Positions 48,486 to 58,180 of a DNA stretch of 64,000 bases are shown in pieces. The first letter of the stretch is position 1; each line of letters begins with the position of its first letter. The notes under the pieces are model-generated. The model made no database searches. It saw nothing but the letters and a program-made list of their open reading frames with translations, and was not told the origin of the DNA. Location of the stretch: positions 89,754,650-89,818,649 of the forward strand of contig OZ035962.1 of NCBI GenBank assembly GCA_964034945.1. The letters are read 5' to 3'. The position numbers and the translations under genes were made by a program. Source of the DNA: Chrysopilus asiliformis. Lineage: Eukaryota; Arthropoda; Insecta; Diptera; Rhagionidae.

Positions 48486-48905
48486 TATTTCACTGATGGC
48501 CCCTAGCAACTGCAGCTTTCCTTATGTTTTTTTTTTTAAATATTATAGAAAACTAAAGTAACGGCAAACATTTTTGCGCCCCACTAGCCAAAAGTGTGTA
48601 AGCAGCAAAGTTGTGTTGAAGCCAAAGCGGCGCCTGGGGCTAAACCTGTATTTGACCCCCTCCTTTTCCAGCAGTGTTGTGTGCTGGTAATGATCGCAAA
48701 TCGTTCCAATTTTTGTTTGCAATTATCTTAGATCTTCGGTATGCAACAAAAAATGCGCCACACGTAAATTTTAAAAGTCAGGACAAGAATATCGCAAAAA
48801 ATTTATAATAGTACTTACACTAATATTATTTACTGGTGGTTTTTCTTAATAAAATAAAATTGTTGCTTTCAAAAACAATAAATATAATTAATTCAATAAA
48901 AAATC
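48486..48905. other. Spacer, nothing recognised
   Basis: No gene identified. The polyadenylation signal of the adjacent minus-strand peptide gene lies at 48906-48911. Confidence 0.45.
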
Positions 48906-48959
48906 TTTATTTAACATTTTAACTTTGAGATACTTTTCATGTAATTTTTCAAAACTATT

Positions 48960-49109
48960 TTACGCTCTCTGCATAACCGGAACCCTGGGCCTTGGTGGCA
49001 GATAATATGGCAGAGTCTGGAAACGGGGCCGAGAAATCCTTGGTGCCTGTCCGAAAACTGTTCCCAAGAAGAACAAAACCGTCAAAAGAGTTGTAAATTT
49101 GAAATACAT
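48960..49109 (-). CDS. Secreted proline/arginine-rich peptide, putative antimicrobial peptide 1
   Basis: The 49-residue product starts with a clear signal peptide, MYFKFTTLLTVLFFLGTVFG. A 29-residue tail, QAPRISRPRFQTLPYY then LPPRPRVPVMQRA, has 7 Pro, 6 Arg and no acidic residue. That composition and size fit insect proline-rich antimicrobial peptides (drosocin, apidaecin, metchnikowin types), which are secreted into haemolymph and act inside bacteria. The N-terminal Gln could cyclise. The frame extends upstream to 49202, but that start precedes the predicted transcription start, so 49109 was chosen (context aaaATG). AATAAA follows 49 nt after the stop. A related gene lies 1.2 kb away in divergent orientation; both share a PY-x-PPR core. 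Family assignment rests on composition and architecture. Confidence 0.7.
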   Translation of the reverse strand: MYFKFTTLLTVLFFLGTVFGQAPRISRPRFQTLPYYLPPRPRVPVMQRA

Positions 49110-49148
49110 TTTTAGCTTAAAATGTTTAATTGCAGTTTTATATTGACT

Positions 49149-49184
49149 ACTGATACTGGAAGTTAAAATTTCTGGATTTAAATA
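49149..49184 (-). promoter_or_regulatory. Core promoter of putative AMP gene 1
   Basis: On the minus strand TATTTAAA (49184-49177) is followed by TCAGT (49153-49149). With A+1 at 49151 the TATA box starts at -33 and the 5' UTR is 42 nt. TATA plus TCAGT initiator at this spacing is the standard inducible arthropod promoter. Confidence 0.7.
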
Positions 49185-50200
49185 CCTTTCAAGTAAACGC
49201 AATTGCGATTTTTTCCGATGCTTGTTATCTCTTAACTTTTTCTGAAATTGAAAAAATTACCGCCTCATCTCTGGGGGGTTTTCTTATTGTGGGAAATATT
49301 TGTTCCAACAAAAAAAAAAGAAATTTAAACGGGTAGTCACATTTTTAATTGCGTTTGTCAATCCTGAATTGATTGACAGACAAACACGATTTTTTTAACA
49401 TAAAAGTCTTTTTACGAGCTTGTATTTAGATTCGGATGTTAGTTAGTTTGTTAGGGTCAAATCTTGTAATCTAATTTTGACCCACTTCCACTAATCCGAT
49501 TGACTTGAAATTTTTCCCGCATACGTAAGTCCGATGACAATACAGTATGTGCATATACATGTATGAGCAAAAACAAAAGGGGGCGGGCAGACGTCATTTA
49601 GGTAAAACCATGCGAACGAAGTACCTATCGAGTGGGGTTCAAATGAAAGACCTTTGAAAAATAACTCAGCAAAAAAATGGCTGCCGATAGACGCCATTCA
49701 GAAAAGTGGAAATTAGCTTTACGCATTTTATGGACAGCCCCTAATGCAAAAAAGGGATTTCCAATGGAGCCAAAATTGTTTTCTGAAAAAAAGTTTGAAA
49801 CTTTAAAAACAACAATGATAAAATTTAACTGCTATTGATAATTTTATAATTGTCAGATAAGATATAAAAATACGGTTTCAATATTTATGGGAATTTCGAA
49901 ATTCCCAAGAAAAAAAATCAATAAATAATTATTTCTTGATAATTTTTGAGTTTACAAACGGCAATTAACAGTCCGATGGCCCAACATCATTTTATACGCT
50001 AAAGCCGCAAAATCTCACGAACCAGCGAATAAAAAATTATGAAAACGTGAAGCTCCAAATCAGTTTCACGCCTATTAGGCCTCCTACAGGCGGTTTAAAA
50101 AATTTAATGTTCGTAGTGTCCGTTTATTCGAGCTTTCACTGTCTACAGAGTTTTTTTAACCAAAATGGTATTAATCACCAACATTCATATTATTTTAACT
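49185..50200. other. Intergenic region between the two AMP-like genes
   Basis: Contains the regulatory flank of gene 1 and a mini-me-like core 'taatccgattgacttgaaat' at 49484-49510. Nearby words are 'ccgatgacaatacagtatg' and an inverted 'ttttatggacagccccta' (49722-49741). No further gene was seen. Confidence 0.5.
49224..49283 (-). promoter_or_regulatory. Possible kB-like and GATA sites upstream of AMP gene 1
   Basis: GGGGGTTTTC at 49274-49283 fits the loose Rel/NF-kB consensus GGGRNNYYYY, 123-132 bp upstream of the predicted start. AGATAA on the minus strand (49225-49230) fits a GATA site. Rel plus GATA sites are typical of insect immune genes. Both motifs are short, so each alone is weak evidence. 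Confidence 0.35.
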
Positions 50201-50204
50201 GACA

Positions 50205-50214
50205 GGGGGACCCC
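50205..50214 (+). promoter_or_regulatory. kB-like site GGGGGACCCC
   Basis: The 10-mer fits the Rel/NF-kB consensus GGGRNNYYCC exactly and is the only such GC-rich word in an AT-rich flank. It lies 83-92 bp upstream of the predicted start of the plus-strand peptide gene, where Toll/Imd response elements usually sit. A TTC-N4-GAA word (50220-50229) and GATAAA (50251-50256) lie between it and the TATA box. Confidence 0.5.
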
Positions 50215-50263
50215 GAAATTTCAAAGGAAATAAAAAAATGAATAAAGGTTGATAAATTCTGGA

Positions 50264-50300
50264 TATATAAATGTGTCAAAAGAATTGTTTGCCATCAGTT
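50264..50300 (+). promoter_or_regulatory. Core promoter of putative AMP gene 2
   Basis: TATATAA (50264-50270) is followed by TCAGTT (50295-50300). With A+1 at 50297 the TATA box starts at -33 and the 5' UTR is 45 nt, almost the same layout as in the divergent partner gene. Confidence 0.75.
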
Positions 50301-50341
50301 AACTATCCGAAGCTTCAACAAATAGTTATATTTCCTTTGAA

Positions 50342-50485
50342 ATGAATTTAAAAGTTTTATTGATTTTCTTCATTATTGCATTCGCTGGAGTTGCGTTAGT
50401 GCTATCCCGTCGATGTCATCCGAGAGCTCGTCCAATGCCTTATCATCCACCAAGAAGAGTCAGACCACGTACCGTTCACGTCTAG
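50342..50485 (+). CDS. Secreted arginine/proline-rich peptide, putative antimicrobial peptide 2
   Basis: The 47-residue product begins with a hydrophobic signal (MNLKVLLIFFIIAFAG + VALVLS). A ~25-residue tail begins RRCHPRAR and ends PMPYHPPRRVRPRTVHV. The tail has 8 Arg, 6 Pro, 3 His, one Cys and no acidic residue. The Pro-Tyr-x-Pro...Pro-Arg-x-x-Val ending recalls drosocin-like peptides. In that class Pro-Arg repeats carry entry into bacteria and binding to intracellular targets such as the ribosome. The frame is shorter than 60 codons but is supported by its promoter and an AATAAA at 50497-50502, 12 nt past the stop. No intron. Divergent from a similar gene at 48960-49109. The single Cys is unusual for the class. 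Not matched to a named gene. Confidence 0.75.
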   Translation: MNLKVLLIFFIIAFAGVALVLSRRCHPRARPMPYHPPRRVRPRTVHV

Positions 50486-50686
50486 GGACGAAAACAAATA
50501 AAGCTCGATTCGATTGGCTTCGGAAACGACTACACCAAATGAAATTTGAAATATTAAAATAAAATTTTAACAAAATAGATGGTTTTTCTTATGAATTAAT
50601 TCTACCCTTACATCCAAACTCTCGGCAAATGTATACAAATCACAGCAAACGCAAAAATGTAGATGAGTCATTCACCTTTACACTAT

Positions 50687-50830
50687 AGGAGCCTCCACAC
50701 GTTCAATGTTACTTGACAATTTTACTTGAATGACTCATGTTTCAAGTAACATTGATCGTTTCAATCTTACTTGATGAAAATTTTTCATCAATAATACTTG
50801 TCAAGTAACATTGAACGTGTGGAGGCTCCT
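50687..50830. mobile_element. MITE with 33-bp perfect inverted ends, 144 bp
   Basis: The first and last 33 bp are exact reverse complements (start AGGAGCCTCCACACGTTCAA). The interior repeats 'caagtaacatt/aatgttacttg'. Flanks are TAT and TAA, a near-match to the 3-bp T-W-A duplication of PIF/Harbinger elements. It lies about 200 bp downstream of the AMP-like gene. Confidence 0.85.
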
Positions 50831-51935
50831 TAAGATTCGCCTAAATTTGCCTACGTTCGGCTTAAGGTCGAACTTTGGCAAATCAAGTGAGACGAATATT
50901 CCAACCGCTTTCACACTTGTAACCTTTACCCAAATGAGCTCAGTTCTCTGTTTTACTTTGTGATGAAAATATGTGATTGTATACTAATTCTTGCGCACGT
51001 TGGCAAGAATGTAAATTAGCAAACTCGCGTTGGTCAAGATTTGCCGAATCAGTCGCCAAAAATTGATTTGAGAAAATCGTCCTAACATTTACGAATTTGG
51101 ACGTAATATAAAGGTTTTGATAAATTTAATCACGAGTTCTAAATCTGTTGGGAACCACTGACACAAAGTTGAGCTAAAATCTGTTTTATTTTTGGTTATG
51201 ACGCGAATCTGTCACTAGAAATGAATTTCATAAGTTGCAAATACGTGCCATACACCAAAAATACTAGGAGGGATTTTCATTAAATTTTATATAAAAGAGG
51301 TATGGAGATAACTTTGCAGATTGAGAACCATCGAATTTGACAAATTATTCTTATTAATTGAGATTGCTACAATATAAAGATTAGAATTATTTTTGAACCA
51401 AGACCAAAACTTGTTTCAAAGTGGTTCCCAACCGCTCGTGCCACTTACCATATTTAGGCATGGAACTCATATTCGATTCACCGATCTACCACATAACCCC
51501 CTGCAATACTGCCCAGGTAAACTTAAAGTCGTCTCAACTCATTGCATATGCAAATTTCCCCATCCCAATAATTTGTTCTGGGTCTCAATTGCAAATCGAA
51601 TTCGAATAGTAAATGGAAGTGTGTGTGCGTTTCCCCAATTCATAACCTCAAATAAGCAACTTTTTTATTTAAAATTTGTTGACCGGGTAAGGAACATGTT
51701 TTTTATACTAAACAAAAATCGTCCCCAGTCAAAATTACGTCATTTTCGCAATTTTAAAATTCATGACCACATTTAAGAAAAAAGTTGTTTACCTGGAACA
51801 ACAAAACCTATAAGAAATCCAAAAGCTGAGGCGCCTTGGTCGAAACTTGAGTTTCTGCGAGAGAATTAATAAATTATGTACAAAGTCTATTAAAATTAAT
51901 GGAGTGTAAACGCTGAAGTCTATAATTTTCTATAC
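50831..51935. other. No supported gene
   Basis: The 127-codon frame at 51393-51776 has an overlapping second frame and no recognised domain. It begins in sequence resembling a hAT end ('agtggttcccaaccgctcgtg' at 51420). Another such word, 'ttgggaaccactga', lies near 51149. These may be remnants of one old hAT element. Confidence 0.35.
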
Positions 51936-51939
51936 TCTA

Positions 51940-52535
51940 TATGATATATCATATAGAAGTATATTAGATTTAGTATACCGTTTGTAATGCATCGAACCAA
52001 ACATCGGACACAACAATGAACTTCACCAGGGTGTTAGGGATGACAAAAGATTTTGATTTCCGCATGTCCGTCCGTCTGTCTGTCACATAACACCATAATT
52101 TTTGAAGAGCTAAAGACCTGAAATTTTGTATAATTACGTTTGTCGTAAATGTCTGAGCTAAGTTCTTGAACGCGCAAAATTGGACCATTCCTGTCCCCCT
52201 CAACCATGCAAACGAAACAGGTTTTTGCAATTTTCTCGAAAACGGTGAGTCATATTGAAAAATTTATAAAGGTAGAATGTGTTTAGAATACGATTTTACA
52301 TAAGTCATCGATACATCAAAATCCAATCGTACCACTCCATTTCCTCTCCCATACAAATGGAATACTTTTTTCCTATTTTCTCGAAAACTGAACATCGTAT
52401 CGGAAAATTTATAAAGATGAAACATGTTTAGAATATGATTTTACATAACTTATTCATACATCAAAATCCAATTAGACCATTCCTTTCCCCTCTCCTATAC
52501 AAATGGATTTCTTTAAATAAACATTTTCTCTATCA
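51940..52535 (+). repeat. Family B, longest copy
   Basis: A TA-rich left border ('tatatgatatatcatatag') is followed by the full family B order. It runs through 'ccgtttgtaatgcatcgaac', 'gggatgacaaaagattttga' and a GTCCGTCCGTCTGTCTGTC tract. After the tract come the 'gagctaaagacctgaaattt' core and two successive 'ttctcgaaaac...aaaatccaat' units. It is a useful reference for the family. Confidence 0.8.
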
Positions 52536-53285
52536 TCATATAGAGTACTTGGCCATTGTAGCTTTTCTTATGTTTCTTTTTTTCTTCAACTACAATAATA
52601 TTAAATTTAACTATACGAGATATAAAATTTAAAAAAAATCGCCAAATTGAAACCTTGAATTAATTCTTATGCTAATTTCAACTTAAGTCTGCGGTTTTAT
52701 AGTTTTCAAATCTAATGGCTAGTTTCAGCAACAAAAAAAAAGTTTTATTAAATTTTACTTTTAGTTAACCGTAAGAAACTGTAGGTAATTATTTTCTCGA
52801 CTCATGTGTGTTAGAAACTCTACGAAATCGGATTTCATTCATGAAAAGCGTGTTTAGAAATTATATTAGACGAACCTTAAAACGAATAGTGCCGTTAAAA
52901 TGAATAAATTATGATTATTTCATCCAACACATTGAAAATTACATTTTCCTTCCGGTCACGATCTTAATTCATCAGTTTCTTCTATTCTCTTCTTATAAAT
53001 TTCTAGATTTTATTTTCTTCGCCATTTTTTCGAAACATGAAAAATAAAATAAATGCATCAATGGGCAGTCAGACTTGAAGAAGATGATATACAAGGAAAT
53101 TATAAGAAAAAAAACCTACCGTCAAATTGAATTGATAGACAATCAGATAGATTGCTTCATTTCACATTTCGCTCAGGTGTGTTGATTTTATTTTAGATAT
53201 CAATGGCTATATTTCTGATTATCTAAATTGTGTATTAATTTATTTAAATGAATTGCCCCAGAAATGATGACATGATTTTGATTTT
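52536..53285. other. No supported gene
   Basis: AT-rich spacer without recognisable features. Confidence 0.4.
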
Positions 53286-53289
53286 TCCA

Positions 53290-53602
53290 CTAAAGAATAA
53301 TTGATTTTCCCTCAATTTTCGTATTTTCTACCGTAATTTCAGCAAAGTATGACAGCATTGTCGGATGTATGGATGGGGGAGGTACATCGGCGGTAGACAA
53401 CAGGACAACTGGGACTTTAACATCATTAGAGTGCCATGCGGCCACATGGGGTCTTTGACACAGAAAACGCCAATGGAACCTAATGGGGGGGTCAAAAGCA
53501 TTATTGACTGAAAAAGGGTGGACTGAACCCAGTGGAAAATCAATATTTCCATCACCATTCCCTGATAATGCATTACCAAATGAGGTTGGGCTTTCATTCA
53601 GT
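53290..53602 (-). CDS. Possible unidentified protein-coding exon
   Basis: On the minus strand a strong acceptor (ttatttcccttccag, AG at 53603-53604) opens a frame beginning LNESPTSFGNALSGNGDGN. It remains open for about 100 codons, including 'FDPPIRFHWRFLCQRPHVAAW' without its last residue and 'VPPPSIHPTMLSYFAEI', to a stop at 53290. A donor-like GTAGAA lies at 53331-53326, giving a 271-nt internal exon as an alternative. Base composition is more GC-rich than the surroundings. I do not recognise the protein. The opposite strand is also open over most of this span with one stop and has its own acceptor-like site, so the coding strand is not certain. Confidence 0.35.
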
Positions 53603-53754
53603 CTGGAAGGGAAATAAATTTAAAAGAGAAAAATAATTAAATTACGGGTATTTTTAAAGTTTTCAATTTAAAACTTTAAAAAAAAGCAGGAACTTGGAAA
53701 ATTTCCAACGCCCATTTTAATAATGAACATCATAAAAGCTACAATTGCCCGATG

Positions 53755-54095
53755 CCAATCGTCAAATACTCTATATGAGGACAGACAAAATGTTTGTTTA
53801 AAAAAAATAAAATTATATGGGAGAGGGGAAGGAGTGGGTTCAATTGGATTTTGGTGTATGGATGAGTTATGTAAAATCCTATTCTAAACATATTTTTCAA
53901 TGCGACTCGCCATTTTCGAGGAAATTGTAAAAAAACGGCTTTTTTCGTATGGGAAAAGGAGGAAGGAATGGTCCGTTCAATAACTTAGGATTGCTACTTA
54001 TAAGAAACGCAACTGTGAAAAATTTCAATCCTCTAGCTCAATCCTTTCGAAAGTTATGGTATTTACGGACGGACGGACATGCGGAAATCAAATCT
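53755..54095 (-). repeat. Family B copy (inverted)
   Basis: The reverse strand carries 'gcatgtccgtccgtccgt', 'gagctagaggattgaaattt', 'ttcctcgaaaatggcgagtc' and the C-rich right part. The microsatellite is minimal (about three GTCC steps). Confidence 0.75.
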
Positions 54096-54214
54096 AGCCT
54101 CGCGTTAAATCTACTGATCTATACTGGTAAAAATCAAACGAAATTTCAACAACAAAATTATTACACACACATAATATAATTTTAAAATAGACAATAATAG
54201 ACCACTCATGCCCT

Positions 54215-54540
54215 TGGCCATATGGATAAAATCATTGTTAAATTACCCAAAAAAATTATCAATTGGAACAACTATTTTTGGAGGGAAATCTTTGTTCAAC
54301 AAAAAAATTGTTTTTTTAACAAAAAAAAATTAACTTACAAATGATATTTTGTCAAATCAATAAAACAATTGTGAAATTAACAATGCCTAATTTGTCAAAA
54401 TTATAAAAAAAAATGCCGTATTCACAAATATTAGTTTTTCAAACAATTCTTTTATCAATTTAACAAAAAAAATTGTTGAGATTCCACAAAACAAATTTTG
54501 TCAATAGGAACGAGGTGTTTGTTATTATTTTTTTGAGTGT
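54215..54540 (-). repeat. Family E copy (inverted)
   Basis: Same word order as 5925-6230 on the opposite strand, including 'ggataaaatcattgttaaat', 'tcaattggaacaa', 'aataaaacaattgtgaaatt' and 'tttatcaatttaacaaaaa'. Confidence 0.7.
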
Positions 54541-56935
54541 GGTTTTTGAGAAATCCGGTCACAAAAAACCGACTTTGTTTATAACATTAATAACATGTAG
54601 ATTTACCAGTAATATTTTTAAGCGCACTTATACTATTGAGAATTAGATTAAAGAATATTTTTTTAACCCCTACCTAGCAGTCACTGTAAACCAAATATTC
54701 ACAGCAGTCACTCGTTTATTTTATAATAAATCTTACCCACATAAATTGGTGGATATTTCTTATCAGATGATTTTCCAGACTAAAAAATAGCTAAAAAAAC
54801 AAAAAAAAAATCGTGATTATATGCGACATGCAATATTAATTGTTCGTGACTTTCCCCTAACCGCAGCACACGCAAAAAACTTCATCGTCAAAAATTTACA
54901 TAAAGCCGGCCTAAATTCTCCATTAAACCTCATTTCATAAATACCGAAAAAGTGTGTATTCTGTCCTAAAAAAATATGTACAGCAGGTATGATTATTTCA
55001 GACAAAAGCTCTTTAAATTAAATATTATTCTAAATCAAATTAAACATCGTGATAAGTATTTTTACACATAATTAAAATTCCGGTCGAGATCCAGGCTTTC
55101 CATGTTCCTGATTTTAATTAAATATAAAACTACATTTCATCAAATTGAAAAATAAATATTTTTTTTTAAAAAAAGAGGAAATTAAATTCACGATGTGTGG
55201 CATCTCGACTTCAGTGGTTTATTATTATATTTATGAGTCCACCGTACAGCAATTCCCGTCGAAAAGCTTATTGAAGAGTTATGGGACCATTTCACACGAG
55301 AAATTCATTAATATTCAATTTAGAGCACATTCAGCCTCGACACTGTCAGGACGTGCAAGTCGCAAAATATACCACCGTCCAACATAAACATGAGGGTAAT
55401 TACATCGAATGAACCCCCAAAAGGCATTTTCATACGTTGATGACTCATCGTCCAGGAAAAACATACGCAAGCGAAATGTTAACTTTTCATCCCTGCCACA
55501 AGCAATCCACAAACTAACCGCATGTTACTTTAGCTCCAGTTTTTCCCTTCAACCCCCCTTCCAACCATTCCTTCCCTCCTCATCCCCATCAACCATTGAT
55601 AATGATGATGACTCACATAAGTTTATGGCATTTAAAAGGTTGATCAACCCTGGATTAGTATGTAGACTCTCACTTTACATGCAGCCCGCTCGTTACAGTT
55701 CCATCACGTCGGTGAACTTTTATTGCACCCCCTGTGCGTGAGACTTAACAACTGGTACTCATGATATCCTCTCCCCCCGAAAACAGCTCCAAGAAACAAA
55801 ATACGCTTTTGACATAAGTAGCCGAGGTGCATGGAACGCACGTATTACGTAAATAGCGGAATTGGGAGCGCCTTCCTGACCGCAACCCCTATTTTGTGCT
55901 TTGCAAACAAAATAAAGGTTTGTACGGGCAGCGAAAAAAAAGTACTTTTAATTGTCTTAATTATCGCTCGGCTTCATAAACTCCAAACCCCATCTGTATA
56001 TCAACTAAAAAGGATGCCTCCCACTATTTGTTTTGTACATAATTCCGCACAGGATTTCAACCCCCATACCATCACTATTGTACCTCCATGTTTTACTTGC
56101 TATCCGCAACCCGCTGTCTGGAGCCGTGCCGTCGTGAACAATAATACCCCTAACAAAACTGATTCATTCGATGCCCCATTTCCACCCCTTCGTCCTGCAC
56201 CCCACCACCCCCCAACAACAAATGGTATACAATTATACGTGAAGTTTCGAATTTTTCACGGATTTTACCCTTTTTTGTACCGGCAAAAAGCTTCGATTTC
56301 ATCCGTCGCTTTTTCTCTTTATTTGTATGAGTTTCCTCTGTGAATTAAGGGATGATGACGATGATGATGTTGCAACAAAGCTAAAGAGGCAGTAGCTGAA
56401 ATGAACTTTTTTTTCATCCCCTGTGCAAATAACTCTGGAGTACCTTCAACCAGGGCTGTGACTCTTTTGTGCCGGGCATGACTCAATTCGGGACTGCTGG
56501 ATTGTATTTCATCAAACAAAACGCCAAAAGGGTGGTTGATTCACATCGAGGCAGGGTGGTAAAATTATGGAGAACGTCGCGGAGCATGCGAATACGTGTC
56601 TAGAATGTTGTTGTCAACCCTAGACACATTCATTGGGGCGTAGTTTCTAGTCTCGTGTTTTCCAACACACCGAATATGGTAAAAAGGCTTTTTGCAGATT
56701 TTATTTTATTTCGTTTCATTCATTTTTATTTTATTTATTCTGTTCGAGTGCTCTCTTAAGTAATCCGGAATAGAGGAAGCTAAGGCAGTTTCGGAATGAA
56801 AGATTTTAACAGAATCAAGACCGATTTGGTTTGAAATTTTTGGAAAAGTTAAGATTTGTGTGTACGTTTAGACCGGTGCTAAGTTGGTAGTTTTTTCAAT
56901 GTAGCACCGGTGTAAATGCATACTAAATGTGTTGT
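54541..56935. other. Non-repetitive, C/T-rich region without a confirmed gene
   Basis: Between 55180 and 56650 the sequence is richer in G+C and has few repeats. It contains the longest non-satellite frame of the window (170 codons, 55831-56343) and another of 110 codons (55409-55741). Neither shows a domain, sensible hydrophobic pattern or splice context. The protein from the first is rich in Pro, His and Thr from C-rich DNA. It could be conserved non-coding or UTR sequence. Confidence 0.35.
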
Positions 56936-56939
56936 AAAT

Positions 56940-57260
56940 GCGATTTTTTTTAATTGATAAAAGAATTGTTTGGAAAAAAAACAACAATTCTTTGTCGTTT
57001 TGACAAATTAGGCATTGTTAATTTCACAATTGTTTTATTAATTTGACAAAACATCATTTCTAAGTTTATTTTTGTTAAAATAACAATTTGTGGTTGAAGA
57101 AAGATTTTCGTCCAAAAATATTTGTTCCAATTAATAACTTTTTATGATTTTAACAACAATTTGGTTATTTTAACAATGATTTTATCAATATGACCAATTT
57201 TTCATTTACCGAGGAACAAATTTCCCTTTGTTAATTTAACAAAATTATTTTGTTGGCTGA
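56940..57260 (+). repeat. Family E copy
   Basis: Third copy of the family seen at 5925-6230 and 54215-54540. It has 'acaattgttttattaatttg', 'aaatatttgttccaattaat' and 'aacaatgattttatcaatat' in the same order. Confidence 0.7.
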
Positions 57261-57432
57261 TATAGGTAGATTAATTAATCGTATGAAGTTATGATGAAAA
57301 AAAAAACTATTGCATTGTTCAAAAAGCACGGAATCTCTTCAAAAAAAAGCGTTATATTTCTGGAAATTTCGTATTTGTGCGAAATTTGGGAACAAAGAAC
57401 TCCAAAAAGAAAGTGGTGGGTGGCAACCTTAA

Positions 57433-57650
57433 CACGTTCGTGACATCGTGTACCACTGGTGGTACATGTACAGTTTTTTAAAACTGCGCGAGTAAATAGT
57501 GCGGTAGTTTTTTCGTGGAAGTAATATAAAAACACGCACCATGTACCACCGATGGCGCACAATCGCCAGAAAACAAATCGCTAGTGTACCACCCGTGGTA
57601 CACGATGTCCAAATGTAAAAAAAGTTGAAAAAGCAAATGTCACGAACGTG
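57433..57650. mobile_element. TTAA-flanked MITE with CACGTTCGTGACAT ends, 218 bp
   Basis: The ends CACGTTCGTGACAT and ATGTCACGAACGTG are exact inverted repeats. TTAA lies outside each (57429-57432 and 57651-57654), as for piggyBac-type insertions. Inside, 'gtaccac(t/c)ggtggtac'-like palindromic words occur at about 57449 and 57584, with a half-copy near 57540. Confidence 0.85.
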
Positions 57651-57884
57651 TTAATATAATTCCTGGAATTTTCGATCTTAAAAAAATAAATCTAAATATT
57701 GCCCGTTTTTGAAAAGTGGTGTTTAAAATTAACTAAAAAAAATGTCATATACTTGTTATATGATTTTTTTTTTAGTAAATCGCCAAAAAAAAACTTTTCA
57801 TTCAGTTTTCAGGAATTTTTCTTGACCATGAAACATATTCTGGGAACCTTTTTAGATTTCTGAGGACATAATTTATATAATAGG

Positions 57885-58180
57885 CTTGTGTGTCTGTCTG
57901 TTCGCTTAAAACTCGAGAACCACTGAACTTATATGAATGAAATTTTCAGGGGAGCTTAATGAAGTCAAGGAGCCGGTTTTAGACTATGGGTCGACCAAAG
58001 GTCCTTCTTCTTTCTTGCCAGTTTCATCGATTTATGTATACTGGTTACTGTTTTTCTGGCTGTTTGCCTATAACTTGAGAACTACTGAACCGATTTGGAC
58101 GAAACTTGCAGAGGATTTTACTGGCATCAAGGAGGAGGTTTTAGGGCCGAAGTTAACGAAAGAATCCCTGTACGGTTAAA
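57885..58180 (+). repeat. Helitron/mini-me-like fragment with two core units
   Basis: 'gtgtctgtctgttcgcttaa' leads into 'actcgagaaccactgaactt' and 'atgaatgaaattttcag'. About 160 bp later 'acttgagaactactgaaccg' and 'tttggacgaaacttgcag' repeat the unit, each followed by 'caaggag...gttttag'. A short GTCT tract 5' of a (T)GAAA(T/C)TT core is the same arrangement as in families A-C. Confidence 0.55.

Noticed and set aside
34405..51440. hAT-like terminal words near 34411, 51149 and 51420
   Set aside because: No matching partner ends with an 8-bp duplication could be found, so no element boundaries were called.
51393..51776. 127-codon plus frame
   Set aside because: Starts in a hAT-end-like sequence, overlaps a second frame and has no recognised domain.
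55831..56343. 170-codon plus frame, longest outside the satellites
   Set aside because: No domain or signal, composition follows the C-rich DNA, and no promoter or splice support; kept only as an unassigned region.
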